NCBI RefSeq assembly: GCF_050113715.1
Contig: NZ_JBNJQR010000005.1
Location: 345,399-409,398, forward strand
Origin: Brevibacillus_H ginsengisoli
GTDB lineage: Bacteria > Bacillota > Bacilli > Brevibacillales > Brevibacillaceae
Direction of reading: 5' to 3'
DNA: 64,000 nucleotides
Made by a program: the position numbers and the translations under genes. Each line of letters begins with the position of its first letter. The stretch's first letter is position 1. This document shows positions 51,890 to 60,616 of the stretch, in pieces. The notes below the pieces were generated by a model, which worked only from the letters and a program-made list of their open reading frames with translations, made no database searches and was not told the origin of the DNA.

Positions 51890-52597
51890 ATGATTAAGGT
51901 CTTGATTGTGGAAGATGACCCGATGGTGGCCGAATTGAACAAGCGCTATCTGGAGCAGGTAGAGGAGATGCAACTATGCGCTGTTGCCTCCAATTCAGAA
52001 GAAGCGATGGAAATATTGAGCAATCAGGAGATTGATTTGATTTTATTAGATATCTATATGCCGGGGATGGACGGATTGGAGTTATTGTCCATGATCAGGA
52101 ACTTGGACAAAAGCGTAGACGTGATTGTCATTTCAGCGGCCAGTGATATTGCCAGCATCAAGAAAGCCTTGCGTTATGGGGTCGTGGATTATTTAATCAA
52201 GCCATTTGAATTTGAACGGTTTCATGCCGCATTAACGGCCTACCGTGAGGATGTGTACCTCATGCGATCGCAGGAGGTGTTGAATCAGGAGGAACTGGAC
52301 AAGCTTCTCTTTTACAAAGAAACAACTCCAGAGCAGGCGGAATTACCAAAAGGACTTACCCGCAAAACGATGGAAAAGGTGTGGAACCTGATCCAGACCT
52401 TTGCAGATCGTCAATTTACAACGGAGGAATTAGCCAATAGTCTAGGAATTTCACGAGTTTCCATGCGCAAATACTTACAGTTCCTGAATGAAATCGGAAT
52501 GGTTGAATTTGAGATTACGTATGGCTCTGTTGGAAGACCGGTGTACAAGCACCGATTCATCCAAGCCAAAAGTGAATTAATCAAGCCATATCTGTAA
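51890..52597 (+). CDS. DcuR/CitB-type response regulator
   Basis: This 235-residue protein has a receiver domain with the phosphoacceptor aspartate in LILLDIYMPGMDG and the conserved lysine in LIKPF. A helix-turn-helix with RTEE-type CitB/DcuR character follows (FTTEELANSLGISRVSMRKYLQFL). The ATG 51890 is six bases after AGAGGTGA. The kinase stop lies just before it. It probably activates the transporter gene at 54008. Confidence 0.9.
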   Translation: MIKVLIVEDDPMVAELNKRYLEQVEEMQLCAVASNSEEAMEILSNQEIDLILLDIYMPGMDGLELLSMIRNLDKSVDVIVISAASDIASIKKALRYGVVDYLIKPFEFERFHAALTAYREDVYLMRSQEVLNQEELDKLLFYKETTPEQAELPKGLTRKTMEKVWNLIQTFADRQFTTEELANSLGISRVSMRKYLQFLNEIGMVEFEITYGSVGRPVYKHRFIQAKSELIKPYL

Positions 52598-52621
52598 GCG
52601 GCGAAATGCCGCTTTTTTTTA
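52597..52621 (+). terminator. Intrinsic terminator of the two-component operon
   Basis: AGCGGC and GCCGCT pair around GAAAT, with eight T following. Confidence 0.85.
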
Positions 52622-52640
52622 TTTCCAGGCGAACAAGAAT

Positions 52641-53507
52641 TCAGTTCCCAAAATATTGTCGGAAGAAATCAATGATGTCGAGACAATTTTGAGACAGCTG
52701 TTTATCCTTTTTCCATGCCAAACCAATCGAGAGCTGAATCGGACGTTTCAACGGAATTTTGACAATCTCATCATTGTCCTTGACCACCATGTTAATCAAA
52801 AGAGAGAGGCCAGCCCCATTGGCGACCAGAGATTTCAACGTCTCGTAGTTGTCAGTTGTAAACGCGATATTGGGAAGGTATCCATGCTGTTTGCATTCAT
52901 CCACGATAATTTGGTGATGCATAAAATGATCGGATAGGAAAATGAAACGCTCATCACGTAACTGTTCCAAGGATAGTTCACGTTCACCTGCCAGGTAGTG
53001 ATCATGTGGAAGACAAACCATCATGTCTTCCTGGGTGAAAGGAAGCATATTGATCGCCTCGGAATGTGGGGGAAGGATCATGAATCCAAGCTCCAATTCG
53101 TCTTTAACGAGCATCTCATGGATGGCACTTGAGCCTTTTTCACAAACGTGCAGATTGATATCAGGAAGCGCTTTTTGGAATTCGATAAACAGGTTGGGAA
53201 ACAGTTGAGCCCCGATCATTGGAGGAAGCCCGAATTTCACCTTGCCGGCATTCGTATCCGTGATTTCGGTAACGGCATCCTTGACGTGCATGAGAATCGT
53301 CGCCACACGTTTGTTGAAGAGTTCTCCTTTAGGAGTGGGAGCTACTTTCTTCGTGTTCCGTCTCAGCAGCTGGACACCTAATTCCTCTTCAAGCTTGTGA
53401 ATAGAGTTGGTGATTGAAGGTTGTGAGATATGCAGTTCTTCCGCAGCATGCGTGAAGTTTTTATGTTTGCAGACTACGTGGAAATACTCCAGTTGTCTAA
53501 ACTCCAT
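52641..53507 (-). CDS. LysR-family transcriptional regulator
   Basis: This 288-residue LysR protein has the winged helix KNFTHAAEELHISQPSITNSIHKLEEELGVQLL and a periplasmic-binding-like effector domain. It is divergent from the dicarboxylate transporter gene across a 500-base gap with element copy 5. It may be a second regulator of the module. Confidence 0.9.
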   Translation of the reverse strand: MEFRQLEYFHVVCKHKNFTHAAEELHISQPSITNSIHKLEEELGVQLLRRNTKKVAPTPKGELFNKRVATILMHVKDAVTEITDTNAGKVKFGLPPMIGAQLFPNLFIEFQKALPDINLHVCEKGSSAIHEMLVKDELELGFMILPPHSEAINMLPFTQEDMMVCLPHDHYLAGERELSLEQLRDERFIFLSDHFMHHQIIVDECKQHGYLPNIAFTTDNYETLKSLVANGAGLSLLINMVVKDNDEIVKIPLKRPIQLSIGLAWKKDKQLSQNCLDIIDFFRQYFGN

Positions 53508-53608
53508 GCTCTTCTCCTCCTCGTAGCGTCTTTGATCTATCTGTATTGTAGAACTTTAGCTTGGAGTTAGGAGTTTAGGTAAATTAAGAAGTCGTTTTGT
53601 AATTAAAA

Positions 53609-53787
53609 AAAGTAGAGAAAAGAGGTTCGTCCCTTTACGCTCTGTGGAAGCTCGCAATGGAGTAGGGGAAGTCCGCTGAGCGATCACTTCCAAGGAGGCT
53701 GCAAGCGGACGAACCTCTTTTCTAGTGGGCTTACGCGAATGGTGAGAAAGTAAAAACGTTTGATCACTCTAAAACGTTTTTACTTTC
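53609..53787 (-). repeat. Structured interspersed element, copy 5 (short variant, minus strand)
   Basis: Read on the minus strand, a 16 bp perfect hairpin (53772-53787 with 53746-53761) is followed by CCATTCGCGTAAGCCC. A perfect 16 bp closing stem follows, GAAAAGAGGTTCGTCC with GGACGAACCTCTTTTC. Plus copies have GACTTCGTCC/GGACGAAGTC, so both sides changed. The nested stem is also altered on both sides (TGGAAG/CTTCCA in place of TTTAAG/CTTAAA) while keeping the two-base internal loop. The GGAAGG arm is missing. GTCCGC can still pair with GCGGAC inside. Confidence 0.85.
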
Positions 53788-53895
53788 TTGTAATTAAGAT
53801 GAAGCAACGACGTTCATCTGAGACTGAATATTCTGCAAAATAGCCATAGACTATTACTTGATCAAAACTAGGTATTTCAGTTATTCAAAAAAACA

Positions 53896-53911
53896 TGTGA
53901 AAATATTCACA
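53896..53911 (+). promoter_or_regulatory. CRP/FNR-type box before the dicarboxylate transporter
   Basis: TGTGAAAATATTCACA is a perfect TGTGA-N6-TCACA palindrome, the binding consensus of FNR in Bacillus and CRP in E. coli. It is about 110 bases before the transporter start. A one-mismatch copy precedes the fumarase genes at 55483. Confidence 0.65.
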
Positions 53912-54007
53912 AGAATAACAGGAGGTGAACAAGCAGAAGCTGACATAAAAGCAGCTGGCAACACCCACTTAGTTCTTAATCATTACTTTTAAAAAGAGGT
54001 GAGTAGC

Positions 54008-55462
54008 ATGGCTAAAGCAGTACCAGTTCAACCAGGCAATCAAACGAAAGCTCCATCAGAAGTCAAATTTATTCCATTACTTGCAACAGTAGCAGTAGCT
54101 ATCATTATTTGGTTTATCTCACCACCAGCAGGTCTGGACATTAAGGCTTGGCACTTGTTTGCGATCTTTGTTGCTACAATCGTAGGTTTTATCACGAAGC
54201 CCCTGCCGATGGGCGCAGTCGCTATTCTAGGTATAACAGCCACCACGTTAACAGGGACGTTGGCGTTAAAAGATTCGTTAAGCGGATTTGCAGACACCAC
54301 GATCTGGCTGATTGTTATCGCCTTCTTCATTTCTCGCGGCTTCATCAAAACGGGTTTAGGCGCGCGTATCGCATACTTTTTCGTAATGAAATTCGGTAAG
54401 AAAACACTCGGACTCTCTTATTCCTTACTATTCAGTGATCTTATGCTGGCGCCTGCCATTCCAAGTAACACCGCTCGTGCAGGTGGGATTATTCTCCCAA
54501 TCATTCGTTCCTTGTCAGAAACCTTTGGCTCCAAGCCAGAAGATGGTACAGAACGTAAAATCGGTTCTTTCCTGTTAAAAGTAGGGTTCCAAGGCAACAT
54601 GATCACTTCCGCAATGTTTATGACAGCAATGGCGGCCAACCCGCTAATCGCTAAGCTGGCAAAAGACGTCGCAGGCATCAACATCAGCTGGACTGGTTGG
54701 GCAATCGCCGCACTTGTTCCTGGATTGATCAGCTTGCTCGTGATTCCATACTTCCTTTACAAAGTGTATCCTCCAGAAATCAAGGAAACACCGGGCGCTT
54801 CTGATATGGCCGCTAAGAAATTAAAAGAAATGGGTCCGCTCAAACGTTCTGAAATCTGTATGCTGGCCGTTTTCTTCCTGGTACTTATTCTATGGATCTT
54901 CGGAGACAGCTTGAAAATTGCGGCAACAACTACAGCATTAATCGGTTTGTCCGTCTTGCTTCTGACTCAGGTTCTTAGTTGGGATGACATAAAGAAAGAA
55001 CAAGGTGCATGGGATACATTAACTTGGTTTGCCGCATTAGTTATGATGGCTACCTTCTTGAACAAATTGGGCATGATTCCTTGGTTCGCTGAAACAATGA
55101 AAGCTTCTGTAAGTGGAATGACATGGATGGCTGCACTCGCGATTCTAGCGATTGTGTACTACTATTCCCATTACTTCTTTGCAAGTTCTACAGCACATAT
55201 CAGCGCGATGTATTCCGCTTTCTTGGCTGTAACGGTGGCTGCTGGAGCACCTCCAATGTTGGCTGCTTTGTTACTTGGTTTCTTCAGTAACTTGTTTGGT
55301 GCAACCACTCACTACGGTTCAGGTCCAGCTCCAGTATTCTTTGGTGCCGGTTATATTACACAAAACAAATGGTGGTCTCTTGGTTTAGGAATCTCCATTA
55401 TCCATATCGTCATTTGGTTCGGTATCGGTGGTCTTTGGTGGAAAGTTCTTGGTCTCTGGTAA
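54008..55462 (+). CDS. DASS-family dicarboxylate (malate/citrate/2-oxoglutarate) transporter
   Basis: This 484-residue membrane protein has 11-12 spans and belongs to the DASS/CitT family. The SNT motif is in APAIPSNTARAGG, and a second conserved region reads FASSTAHISAMYSAF. Family members exchange or symport C4-dicarboxylates, citrate or 2-oxoglutarate. ATG 54008 follows AGAGGTGA, and GTG 53999 is in frame but overlaps the site. The regulator genes upstream and the fumarase/fumarate reductase genes downstream point to a C4-dicarboxylate substrate. Confidence 0.9.
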   Translation: MAKAVPVQPGNQTKAPSEVKFIPLLATVAVAIIIWFISPPAGLDIKAWHLFAIFVATIVGFITKPLPMGAVAILGITATTLTGTLALKDSLSGFADTTIWLIVIAFFISRGFIKTGLGARIAYFFVMKFGKKTLGLSYSLLFSDLMLAPAIPSNTARAGGIILPIIRSLSETFGSKPEDGTERKIGSFLLKVGFQGNMITSAMFMTAMAANPLIAKLAKDVAGINISWTGWAIAALVPGLISLLVIPYFLYKVYPPEIKETPGASDMAAKKLKEMGPLKRSEICMLAVFFLVLILWIFGDSLKIAATTTALIGLSVLLLTQVLSWDDIKKEQGAWDTLTWFAALVMMATFLNKLGMIPWFAETMKASVSGMTWMAALAILAIVYYYSHYFFASSTAHISAMYSAFLAVTVAAGAPPMLAALLLGFFSNLFGATTHYGSGPAPVFFGAGYITQNKWWSLGLGISIIHIVIWFGIGGLWWKVLGLW

Positions 55463-55482
55463 ATCTTTGGCAGGAACATACT

Positions 55483-55498
55483 TGTGAAAAAATGCACA
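55483..55498 (+). promoter_or_regulatory. CRP/FNR-type box before the fumarase genes
   Basis: TGTGAAAAAATGCACA matches TGTGA-N6-TCACA at nine of ten defined positions. It is about 75 bases before the fumarase alpha start, in the gap after the transporter gene. Confidence 0.5.
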
Positions 55499-55573
55499 AA
55501 TTTGAACAAAATGTGAACAACATACAAAAGCAACTAGATTCGGCATGCTAGAACGGATTCGGGAGGGTGCTTT

Positions 55574-56419
55574 ATGAAAGAAATAGCAGTGGAAACAATT
55601 ACGCAGACGGTTAAAGGGTTATGCATCGAGGCAGCCTGTGACTTGCCCCATGATGTAGAGGCATTATTGAGAGATGCGGTAGAGCGTGAAGAATCACAAT
55701 TCGGACGGTACAGCTTGGAGAAAATCGTCAAAAACGTGGAGCTCGCTCGAAGCGAAAACGTGCCAATGTGTCAGGATACAGGAATGACCGTCATTTTTGC
55801 TGAGGTAGGACAAGACGTACACATCGTGGGCGGAAGTCTTATCGATGCCATCAATGAAGGGGTTCGCCAAGGCTATACCGAGGGCTATCTGCGCAAGTCC
55901 GTGGTGGGAGATCCTGTCCTGAACCGCAAGAATACGGGTGACAACACACCAGCGGTCATCTATACAGAGATCGTTCCAGGGGACACACTGCGAATTCAGG
56001 TTCTCCCTAAAGGAGCGGGCAGCGAGAACATGGGCGCGCTCAAAATGCTTAAGCCAGCAGAAGGACTTGAAGGGGTGAAGAAATTCATCATTCAAGCGGT
56101 TACCCAAGCGGGAGGTAATCCTTGTCCACCAGTTATTGTCGGGGTCGGGATTGGCGGAACGATGGATAAATCGACGCTTCTGGCGAAAAAAGCGTTGTCC
56201 CGTCACGCTGGAGCCCCTCATCCGAATCCGGAATACGCCGCTTTGGAAGCGGAGCTTTTAGAAGAGATCAACAAGCTGGGAATCGGCCCACAAGGCTTTG
56301 GCGGTAAGGTAACGGCTCTTGCGGTTCACATCGAAACCTATCCGACCCACATTGCTACCATGCCTGTAGCAGTATGTCTCAACTGTCACGCGGCACGTCA
56401 TAAAGAGGCTCTACTATAA
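55574..56419 (+). CDS. Fumarate hydratase class I, alpha subunit (TtdA-like)
   Basis: This 281-residue alpha subunit of the oxygen-sensitive 4Fe-4S fumarase/tartrate dehydratase family has cluster cysteines in NVPMCQDTGMT, GNPCPPVIVGVGIGGTMD and VCLNCHAARH. It pairs with the beta subunit encoded next. It interconverts fumarate and malate (or converts L-tartrate to oxaloacetate). The start is ATG after GGGAGGGTG. The oxygen-sensitive cluster fits anaerobic use. Confidence 0.92.
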   Translation: MKEIAVETITQTVKGLCIEAACDLPHDVEALLRDAVEREESQFGRYSLEKIVKNVELARSENVPMCQDTGMTVIFAEVGQDVHIVGGSLIDAINEGVRQGYTEGYLRKSVVGDPVLNRKNTGDNTPAVIYTEIVPGDTLRIQVLPKGAGSENMGALKMLKPAEGLEGVKKFIIQAVTQAGGNPCPPVIVGVGIGGTMDKSTLLAKKALSRHAGAPHPNPEYAALEAELLEEINKLGIGPQGFGGKVTALAVHIETYPTHIATMPVAVCLNCHAARHKEALL

Positions 56420-56436
56420 GAAGGGAGTGAATTGCA

Positions 56437-56997
56437 TTGGCCACTATGAAAAAAATTACAACACCGCTTACCTACGAACAAGTAAAGGATTTAAAAGCAG
56501 GTGATCAGGTTGCGATTTCTGGAGTCATCTATACGGCAAGGGATGCAGCCCACAAACTTCTTGTAGAAGCGCTGAATGCGGGTGAAGAATTGCCAGTTGA
56601 TTTTAAGGGTCAGGTCGTCTATTATGCCGGTCCTACTCCTGCCAAACCAGGCAAAGTAATCGGTTCCTGTGGGCCGACAACAAGCGGACGAATGGATTCC
56701 TATTCGCCAACGATGATGGAGCAAGGATTGCGCGGCATGATCGGAAAAGGCCCGCGCAGCAAAGAAGTTATTGAATCCATGAAGAAACATGGTGTTGTCT
56801 ATTTTGCAGCCATCGGGGGTGCAGCCGCCCTTATCGCTGATTCAGTGAAAAAGGCTGAGGTCGTCGCTTTTGAAGAACTAGGTCCTGAAGCGATCCGTCG
56901 TTTGGAAGTGGAAGACTACCCCTGCATCGTTGCAATCGATTGTGAAGGCAACAATCTTTACGAGATTGGGGTTCAACAGTACAAAGTTACAGATTAA
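56437..56997 (+). CDS. Fumarate hydratase class I, beta subunit (TtdB-like)
   Basis: This 186-residue beta subunit has the motifs GPTPAKPGKVIGSCGPTTSGRMDSY (residues about 66-90), GMIGKG and GAAALIA. It completes the active site of the alpha/beta class I hydratase. The start is TTG 56437 after GGGAGTG, with ATG 56446 as the alternative. It is 17 bases after the alpha gene and 27 before sdhA, so one operon is likely. Confidence 0.92.
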   Translation: MATMKKITTPLTYEQVKDLKAGDQVAISGVIYTARDAAHKLLVEALNAGEELPVDFKGQVVYYAGPTPAKPGKVIGSCGPTTSGRMDSYSPTMMEQGLRGMIGKGPRSKEVIESMKKHGVVYFAAIGGAAALIADSVKKAEVVAFEELGPEAIRRLEVEDYPCIVAIDCEGNNLYEIGVQQYKVTD

Positions 56998-57024
56998 CGA
57001 TAGACAGAGGAGGAGGAAATTTCC

Positions 57025-58737
57025 ATGCTAAAATACGATGTTGTCATTGTAGGAGCTGGTGGGGCGGGAATGATGGCCGCCCTGAATGCAAGTAAAGAAA
57101 AAGATGTGAAGGTAGCAGTACTTTCCAAAATCTATCCAACGCGATCCCATACAGGGGCCGCTCAGGGTGGGATTAACGCGGCAATGGGGAATCGGGACGC
57201 AACCGATTCTACGGAAAAGCATTTCCGCGATACGGTCAAGGGTAGCGACTTCCTCGCTGACCAGGATGCGGTTGAGTTCTTTACCGATAATATGCCTGCC
57301 ATTATTCGAGAACTGGATTACATGGGCGTACCTTTTTCCCGTGATGAGAACGGGAATGTAGCGCAACGTCCTTTCGGTGGAGCCTCCAGTCCAAGATGCT
57401 GTTACTCCGCTGACAAAACAGGACACGTTATCCTTCATACTCTTTATGAACAGTGCCTTAAAAACAACGTAGAGTTTTTTGACGAGTGGTATCTGTTGTC
57501 ACTTGCGGTAGAGAAGGGCAAGCTTGACGGTCTGGTAGCAATGGATATGAAAAGCGGTGAAATTCACGGGATCCAAGCCAAAGCTGTCGTGATCGCTTCT
57601 GGTGGATTTGGACGGATTTACTGGAGCCGAACAACCAATGCGCTCAACATGACAGGAGACGGAACAGCTGCTTGTTTTGAAGCGGGAATTCCGGTAAAAG
57701 ACCCAGAGTTCGTACAATTCCACCCAACTGGTCTCGCTTCTACAGGGGTACTGTTATCAGAGGCTTGCCGTGGTGAAGGTGGTTATTTGATCAACAAAGA
57801 CGGAGAGCGATTCATGGCGCGCTACGCTCCAGAAAAAATGGAGCTTGGACCGCGCGACCTCGTATCCCGTTCGATTGAAACAGAGATCAAAGAAGGCCGT
57901 GGATTTGGAGAAGGCATGCACTCTTATGTTCTGATGGATTTGCGTCATCTGGGCAAAGAGAAAATCATGGAGCGTCTGCCACAGGTTCGCGAACTGGCGA
58001 TGGATTTTGAAGGCGTAGACCTCGTGACCGATCCAGTTCCAATTCGTCCAAGCTGTCACTATATGATGGGCGGCATTCACGTGACTGATTATAAAACGTG
58101 CAGTACCGCAATCGAAGGGATTCATGCGGCAGGGGAATGCAGCAGCGTATCGATCCATGGTGCGAACCGTTTGGGCGGAAACTCCGTAGCGGATGTTGTG
58201 TTCTTCGGTAAATACGCCGGTTTGGGTGCCCGCGAAACCGCACTTGGCCGTTCTTATACTGCCGGTAAAAAAGTGGAAGACCAAGCGAAACAGTGGATCA
58301 AAACCTTTGAAACCATGCGTAACAAAAAAACAGGTAAAAACAAGCTTTTCGAAATTCGTAACAAAATGGCTGAAACCATGTGGTACAACGTAGGGATTTT
58401 CCGTACTGAAAGCGAAATGCTCGAAGCGCAAAGAGTAATCGACCAATTAATTGAGGATTACAAAGACACCTACATCGGAGATTCTTCCGTCTTGTATAAC
58501 ACAGCATTCATCAATTATGTAGAGATCGGCAACTTGTTAAAGCTGGCGAAAGCCGTTGTTATGGGTGCCCTTAACCGGAAAGAGAGCAGGGGTTCTCACT
58601 CTCGCGGAGATTATCCAACACGTGATGATAAGAACTTCTTGAGTCATACATTGATCCACAAAGAAGGCGACAAGTACCGACTAGAATATCTTCCAGTTCG
58701 AATTACCAAATATCAACCGGAGGAGCGGAAGTACTAA
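57025..58737 (+). CDS. Succinate dehydrogenase/fumarate reductase flavoprotein subunit
   Basis: This 570-residue flavoprotein has the covalent-FAD histidine in RSHTGAAQGGINAAMGN. The substrate residues are in QFHPTG, and the capping-domain region HGANRLGGNS is present. No Tat signal is present, so it faces the cytoplasm. It transfers electrons between succinate/fumarate and the iron-sulfur subunit encoded next, which starts in the stop codon (overlap of one base). The partner subunits identify a type E complex without a cytochrome b anchor. Confidence 0.93.
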   Translation: MLKYDVVIVGAGGAGMMAALNASKEKDVKVAVLSKIYPTRSHTGAAQGGINAAMGNRDATDSTEKHFRDTVKGSDFLADQDAVEFFTDNMPAIIRELDYMGVPFSRDENGNVAQRPFGGASSPRCCYSADKTGHVILHTLYEQCLKNNVEFFDEWYLLSLAVEKGKLDGLVAMDMKSGEIHGIQAKAVVIASGGFGRIYWSRTTNALNMTGDGTAACFEAGIPVKDPEFVQFHPTGLASTGVLLSEACRGEGGYLINKDGERFMARYAPEKMELGPRDLVSRSIETEIKEGRGFGEGMHSYVLMDLRHLGKEKIMERLPQVRELAMDFEGVDLVTDPVPIRPSCHYMMGGIHVTDYKTCSTAIEGIHAAGECSSVSIHGANRLGGNSVADVVFFGKYAGLGARETALGRSYTAGKKVEDQAKQWIKTFETMRNKKTGKNKLFEIRNKMAETMWYNVGIFRTESEMLEAQRVIDQLIEDYKDTYIGDSSVLYNTAFINYVEIGNLLKLAKAVVMGALNRKESRGSHSRGDYPTRDDKNFLSHTLIHKEGDKYRLEYLPVRITKYQPEERKY

Positions 58738-59693
58738 TGAGACAGATTACGTTTACAATCAAACGAAATGACGGAACAAAAGAGTGGGCGCAATCCTACA
58801 AGCTGCCTTATGAAAAGGGAAAAACCCTTCTCTGGGCGCTAACCAAAATTCGAGAAGAAATCGACCCGACGCTTAATTTTACCGCGGCTTGCCGCCACGC
58901 GATCTGTGGAAGCTGCGCCATTCGAGTGAACGGTAATGCTTTCTTGACTTGTAAAACATCTTTAGATGAAATCTTGGAAACCTTCCGAACCGACGATTTA
59001 TCCTTTGAACCATTGGGTAATTTCAACGTTGTACGTGACTTGGTAGTCGATTGGAAACCAAAGATTCGCAAAATGAAAATCGTCAATCCTTGGCTGCACG
59101 CGGCAAAGCACGGCAACAAAAAAGATGGCTTCAAGCAATCCGAACGGGAGTTTCATAAAATTTCTTCCCCAACCGACTGTATCTTATGCGGTGTGTGTGC
59201 TTCCGAGTGTAATCAGCTTGCGGTGAACGACGGAAAATACCTAGAGCCGTTTATCTTGAACAAGGCGTACCGATTCGCGGTTGATTCTCGTACGGATACT
59301 CCTGAGGCACATATTAAGCCAGTTCTCGATCACGAACTGTGGAAATGCGTTCACTGTATGGAATGTGTGACCAAATGTCCAAAAGGTATCCATCTTGATC
59401 AGGAAATTGCTTATCTGCGTCAGGAATCGATGCGCATGGGCGAAGTGGATAACTTGGGTGCGCGTCACGCGTACGCCTTCCATGATGACGTGAAAAACAA
59501 AGGCCGTCTGAACGAAATGACGCTGCCGATTAAAACTGAGGGTATGATCAACACCATGAAAAAACGCATCCCATTTGCCATGCGGATGGTGATGAAGGGC
59601 AAGATCAATCCGCTTCATATGCCGAAAGAAATTGAAGGAATTGATGGAGTCAGAAGACTTTACAAGTTTGCCAAAGGGGTTGACAAGCCATGA
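58737..59693 (+). CDS. Succinate dehydrogenase/fumarate reductase iron-sulfur subunit
   Basis: The protein has 318 residues. A 2Fe-2S ferredoxin domain (CRHAICGSCAIRVNG, then LTCK) is followed by an alpha-helical ferredoxin domain with two more clusters (CILCGVCASECNQLA and CVHCMECVTKCPKGI). This gives the 2Fe-2S, 4Fe-4S plus third-cluster set of the complex. It couples the flavoprotein to the third subunit. It overlaps the next gene by four bases. Confidence 0.93.
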   Translation: MRQITFTIKRNDGTKEWAQSYKLPYEKGKTLLWALTKIREEIDPTLNFTAACRHAICGSCAIRVNGNAFLTCKTSLDEILETFRTDDLSFEPLGNFNVVRDLVVDWKPKIRKMKIVNPWLHAAKHGNKKDGFKQSEREFHKISSPTDCILCGVCASECNQLAVNDGKYLEPFILNKAYRFAVDSRTDTPEAHIKPVLDHELWKCVHCMECVTKCPKGIHLDQEIAYLRQESMRMGEVDNLGARHAYAFHDDVKNKGRLNEMTLPIKTEGMINTMKKRIPFAMRMVMKGKINPLHMPKEIEGIDGVRRLYKFAKGVDKP

Positions 59694-60574
59694 GATTGAA
59701 ATATGGATTTTTCCCAGGATGTACATTAGAGTCCGCCGCATCCGAATTGATGATCTCCACCAAAAAAGTTGCCGAAGCATTAGGCATTGAACTTGTAGAA
59801 CTGAAAGGCTGGACCTGTTGCGGTGCCAGTCACATCCAAGACGTGGATCGATTCCTGGGTGTCTCCGTCAACGCTCGCAATATCGCCCTTGGCGAGATGC
59901 TCGATGTTCCAATTCTGACCGTTTGTAACACATGTACGCTCATGCTTCGCACAGCCAAGCAGCAAATGGACAGCGATGAGGAACTGAAGGAACAAGTGAA
60001 TGAAGGGCTGCAAAAAGCGGGAGTGCAATACCGTGGTACCAGTGATGTTACGCATTTACTCTGGGCTCTGATTCGAGATTACGGATTGGAGAACCTGCGC
60101 AAAAAAGTAAAACGACCTTTAAAAGGGCTAAAAGTCGCTAACTTCTACGGTTGCCATATTACTCGTCCGCCACAAATCATGGGATTCGAAAATCACCTCA
60201 ATCCGCAATCCATGGAAATGGTTGCAGAAGTTTTGGGAGCGGAAAGTGTGGATTTCGATCAGCGTTTAGCTTGCTGCGGATTCCATGCCGTTTTCCCAGC
60301 GGAAAAAGAAGTCATGGAGATGACCCGAATCAATTGTCTATCTCCGAAACACGCAGGTGCTGATTGTATCGTGACACCTTGCCCGCTGTGCCAAATGCAA
60401 CTAGACATGTATCAACCAGACGCGCAAAAAGGAACCAACGAAGACATTACCATGCCGATTCTTCACTTGCCTCAAATAATTGGCTTGGCTCTGGGATTGG
60501 ACCCAGAAGAGCTAGGGATTCAAAAACATATCATTGATGCGATCCCAATGCTCAAAAGATGCCTGAACGTATAA
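59690..60574 (+). CDS. Heterodisulfide-reductase-B-like third subunit (SdhE/FrdE type)
   Basis: The protein has 294 residues and two CCG domains. The first has CTLESAASELM, CCGASHI and VCNTCTL. The second has FYGCHITRP, ACCGFHAVFP and CPLCQMQLD. This is the CoB-CoM heterodisulfide reductase subunit B type that replaces cytochrome b in type E succinate:quinone reductases, as in Campylobacter MfrABE and in archaea. It probably carries unusual 4Fe-4S clusters and handles quinone or another thiol acceptor at the membrane. It has no membrane span of its own. Confidence 0.9.
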   Translation: MRLKYGFFPGCTLESAASELMISTKKVAEALGIELVELKGWTCCGASHIQDVDRFLGVSVNARNIALGEMLDVPILTVCNTCTLMLRTAKQQMDSDEELKEQVNEGLQKAGVQYRGTSDVTHLLWALIRDYGLENLRKKVKRPLKGLKVANFYGCHITRPPQIMGFENHLNPQSMEMVAEVLGAESVDFDQRLACCGFHAVFPAEKEVMEMTRINCLSPKHAGADCIVTPCPLCQMQLDMYQPDAQKGTNEDITMPILHLPQIIGLALGLDPEELGIQKHIIDAIPMLKRCLNV

Positions 60575-60616
60575 GGACCCTTTGCTAGTTCCTGCATCCA
60601 AAAAGGGGATGATGAG

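Noticed and set aside
53926..53952. Possible eight-codon leader peptide beginning GTGAACAAG before the DASS gene.
   Set aside because: The start overlaps the AGGAGG itself, so spacing is impossible and no attenuator hairpin is present.
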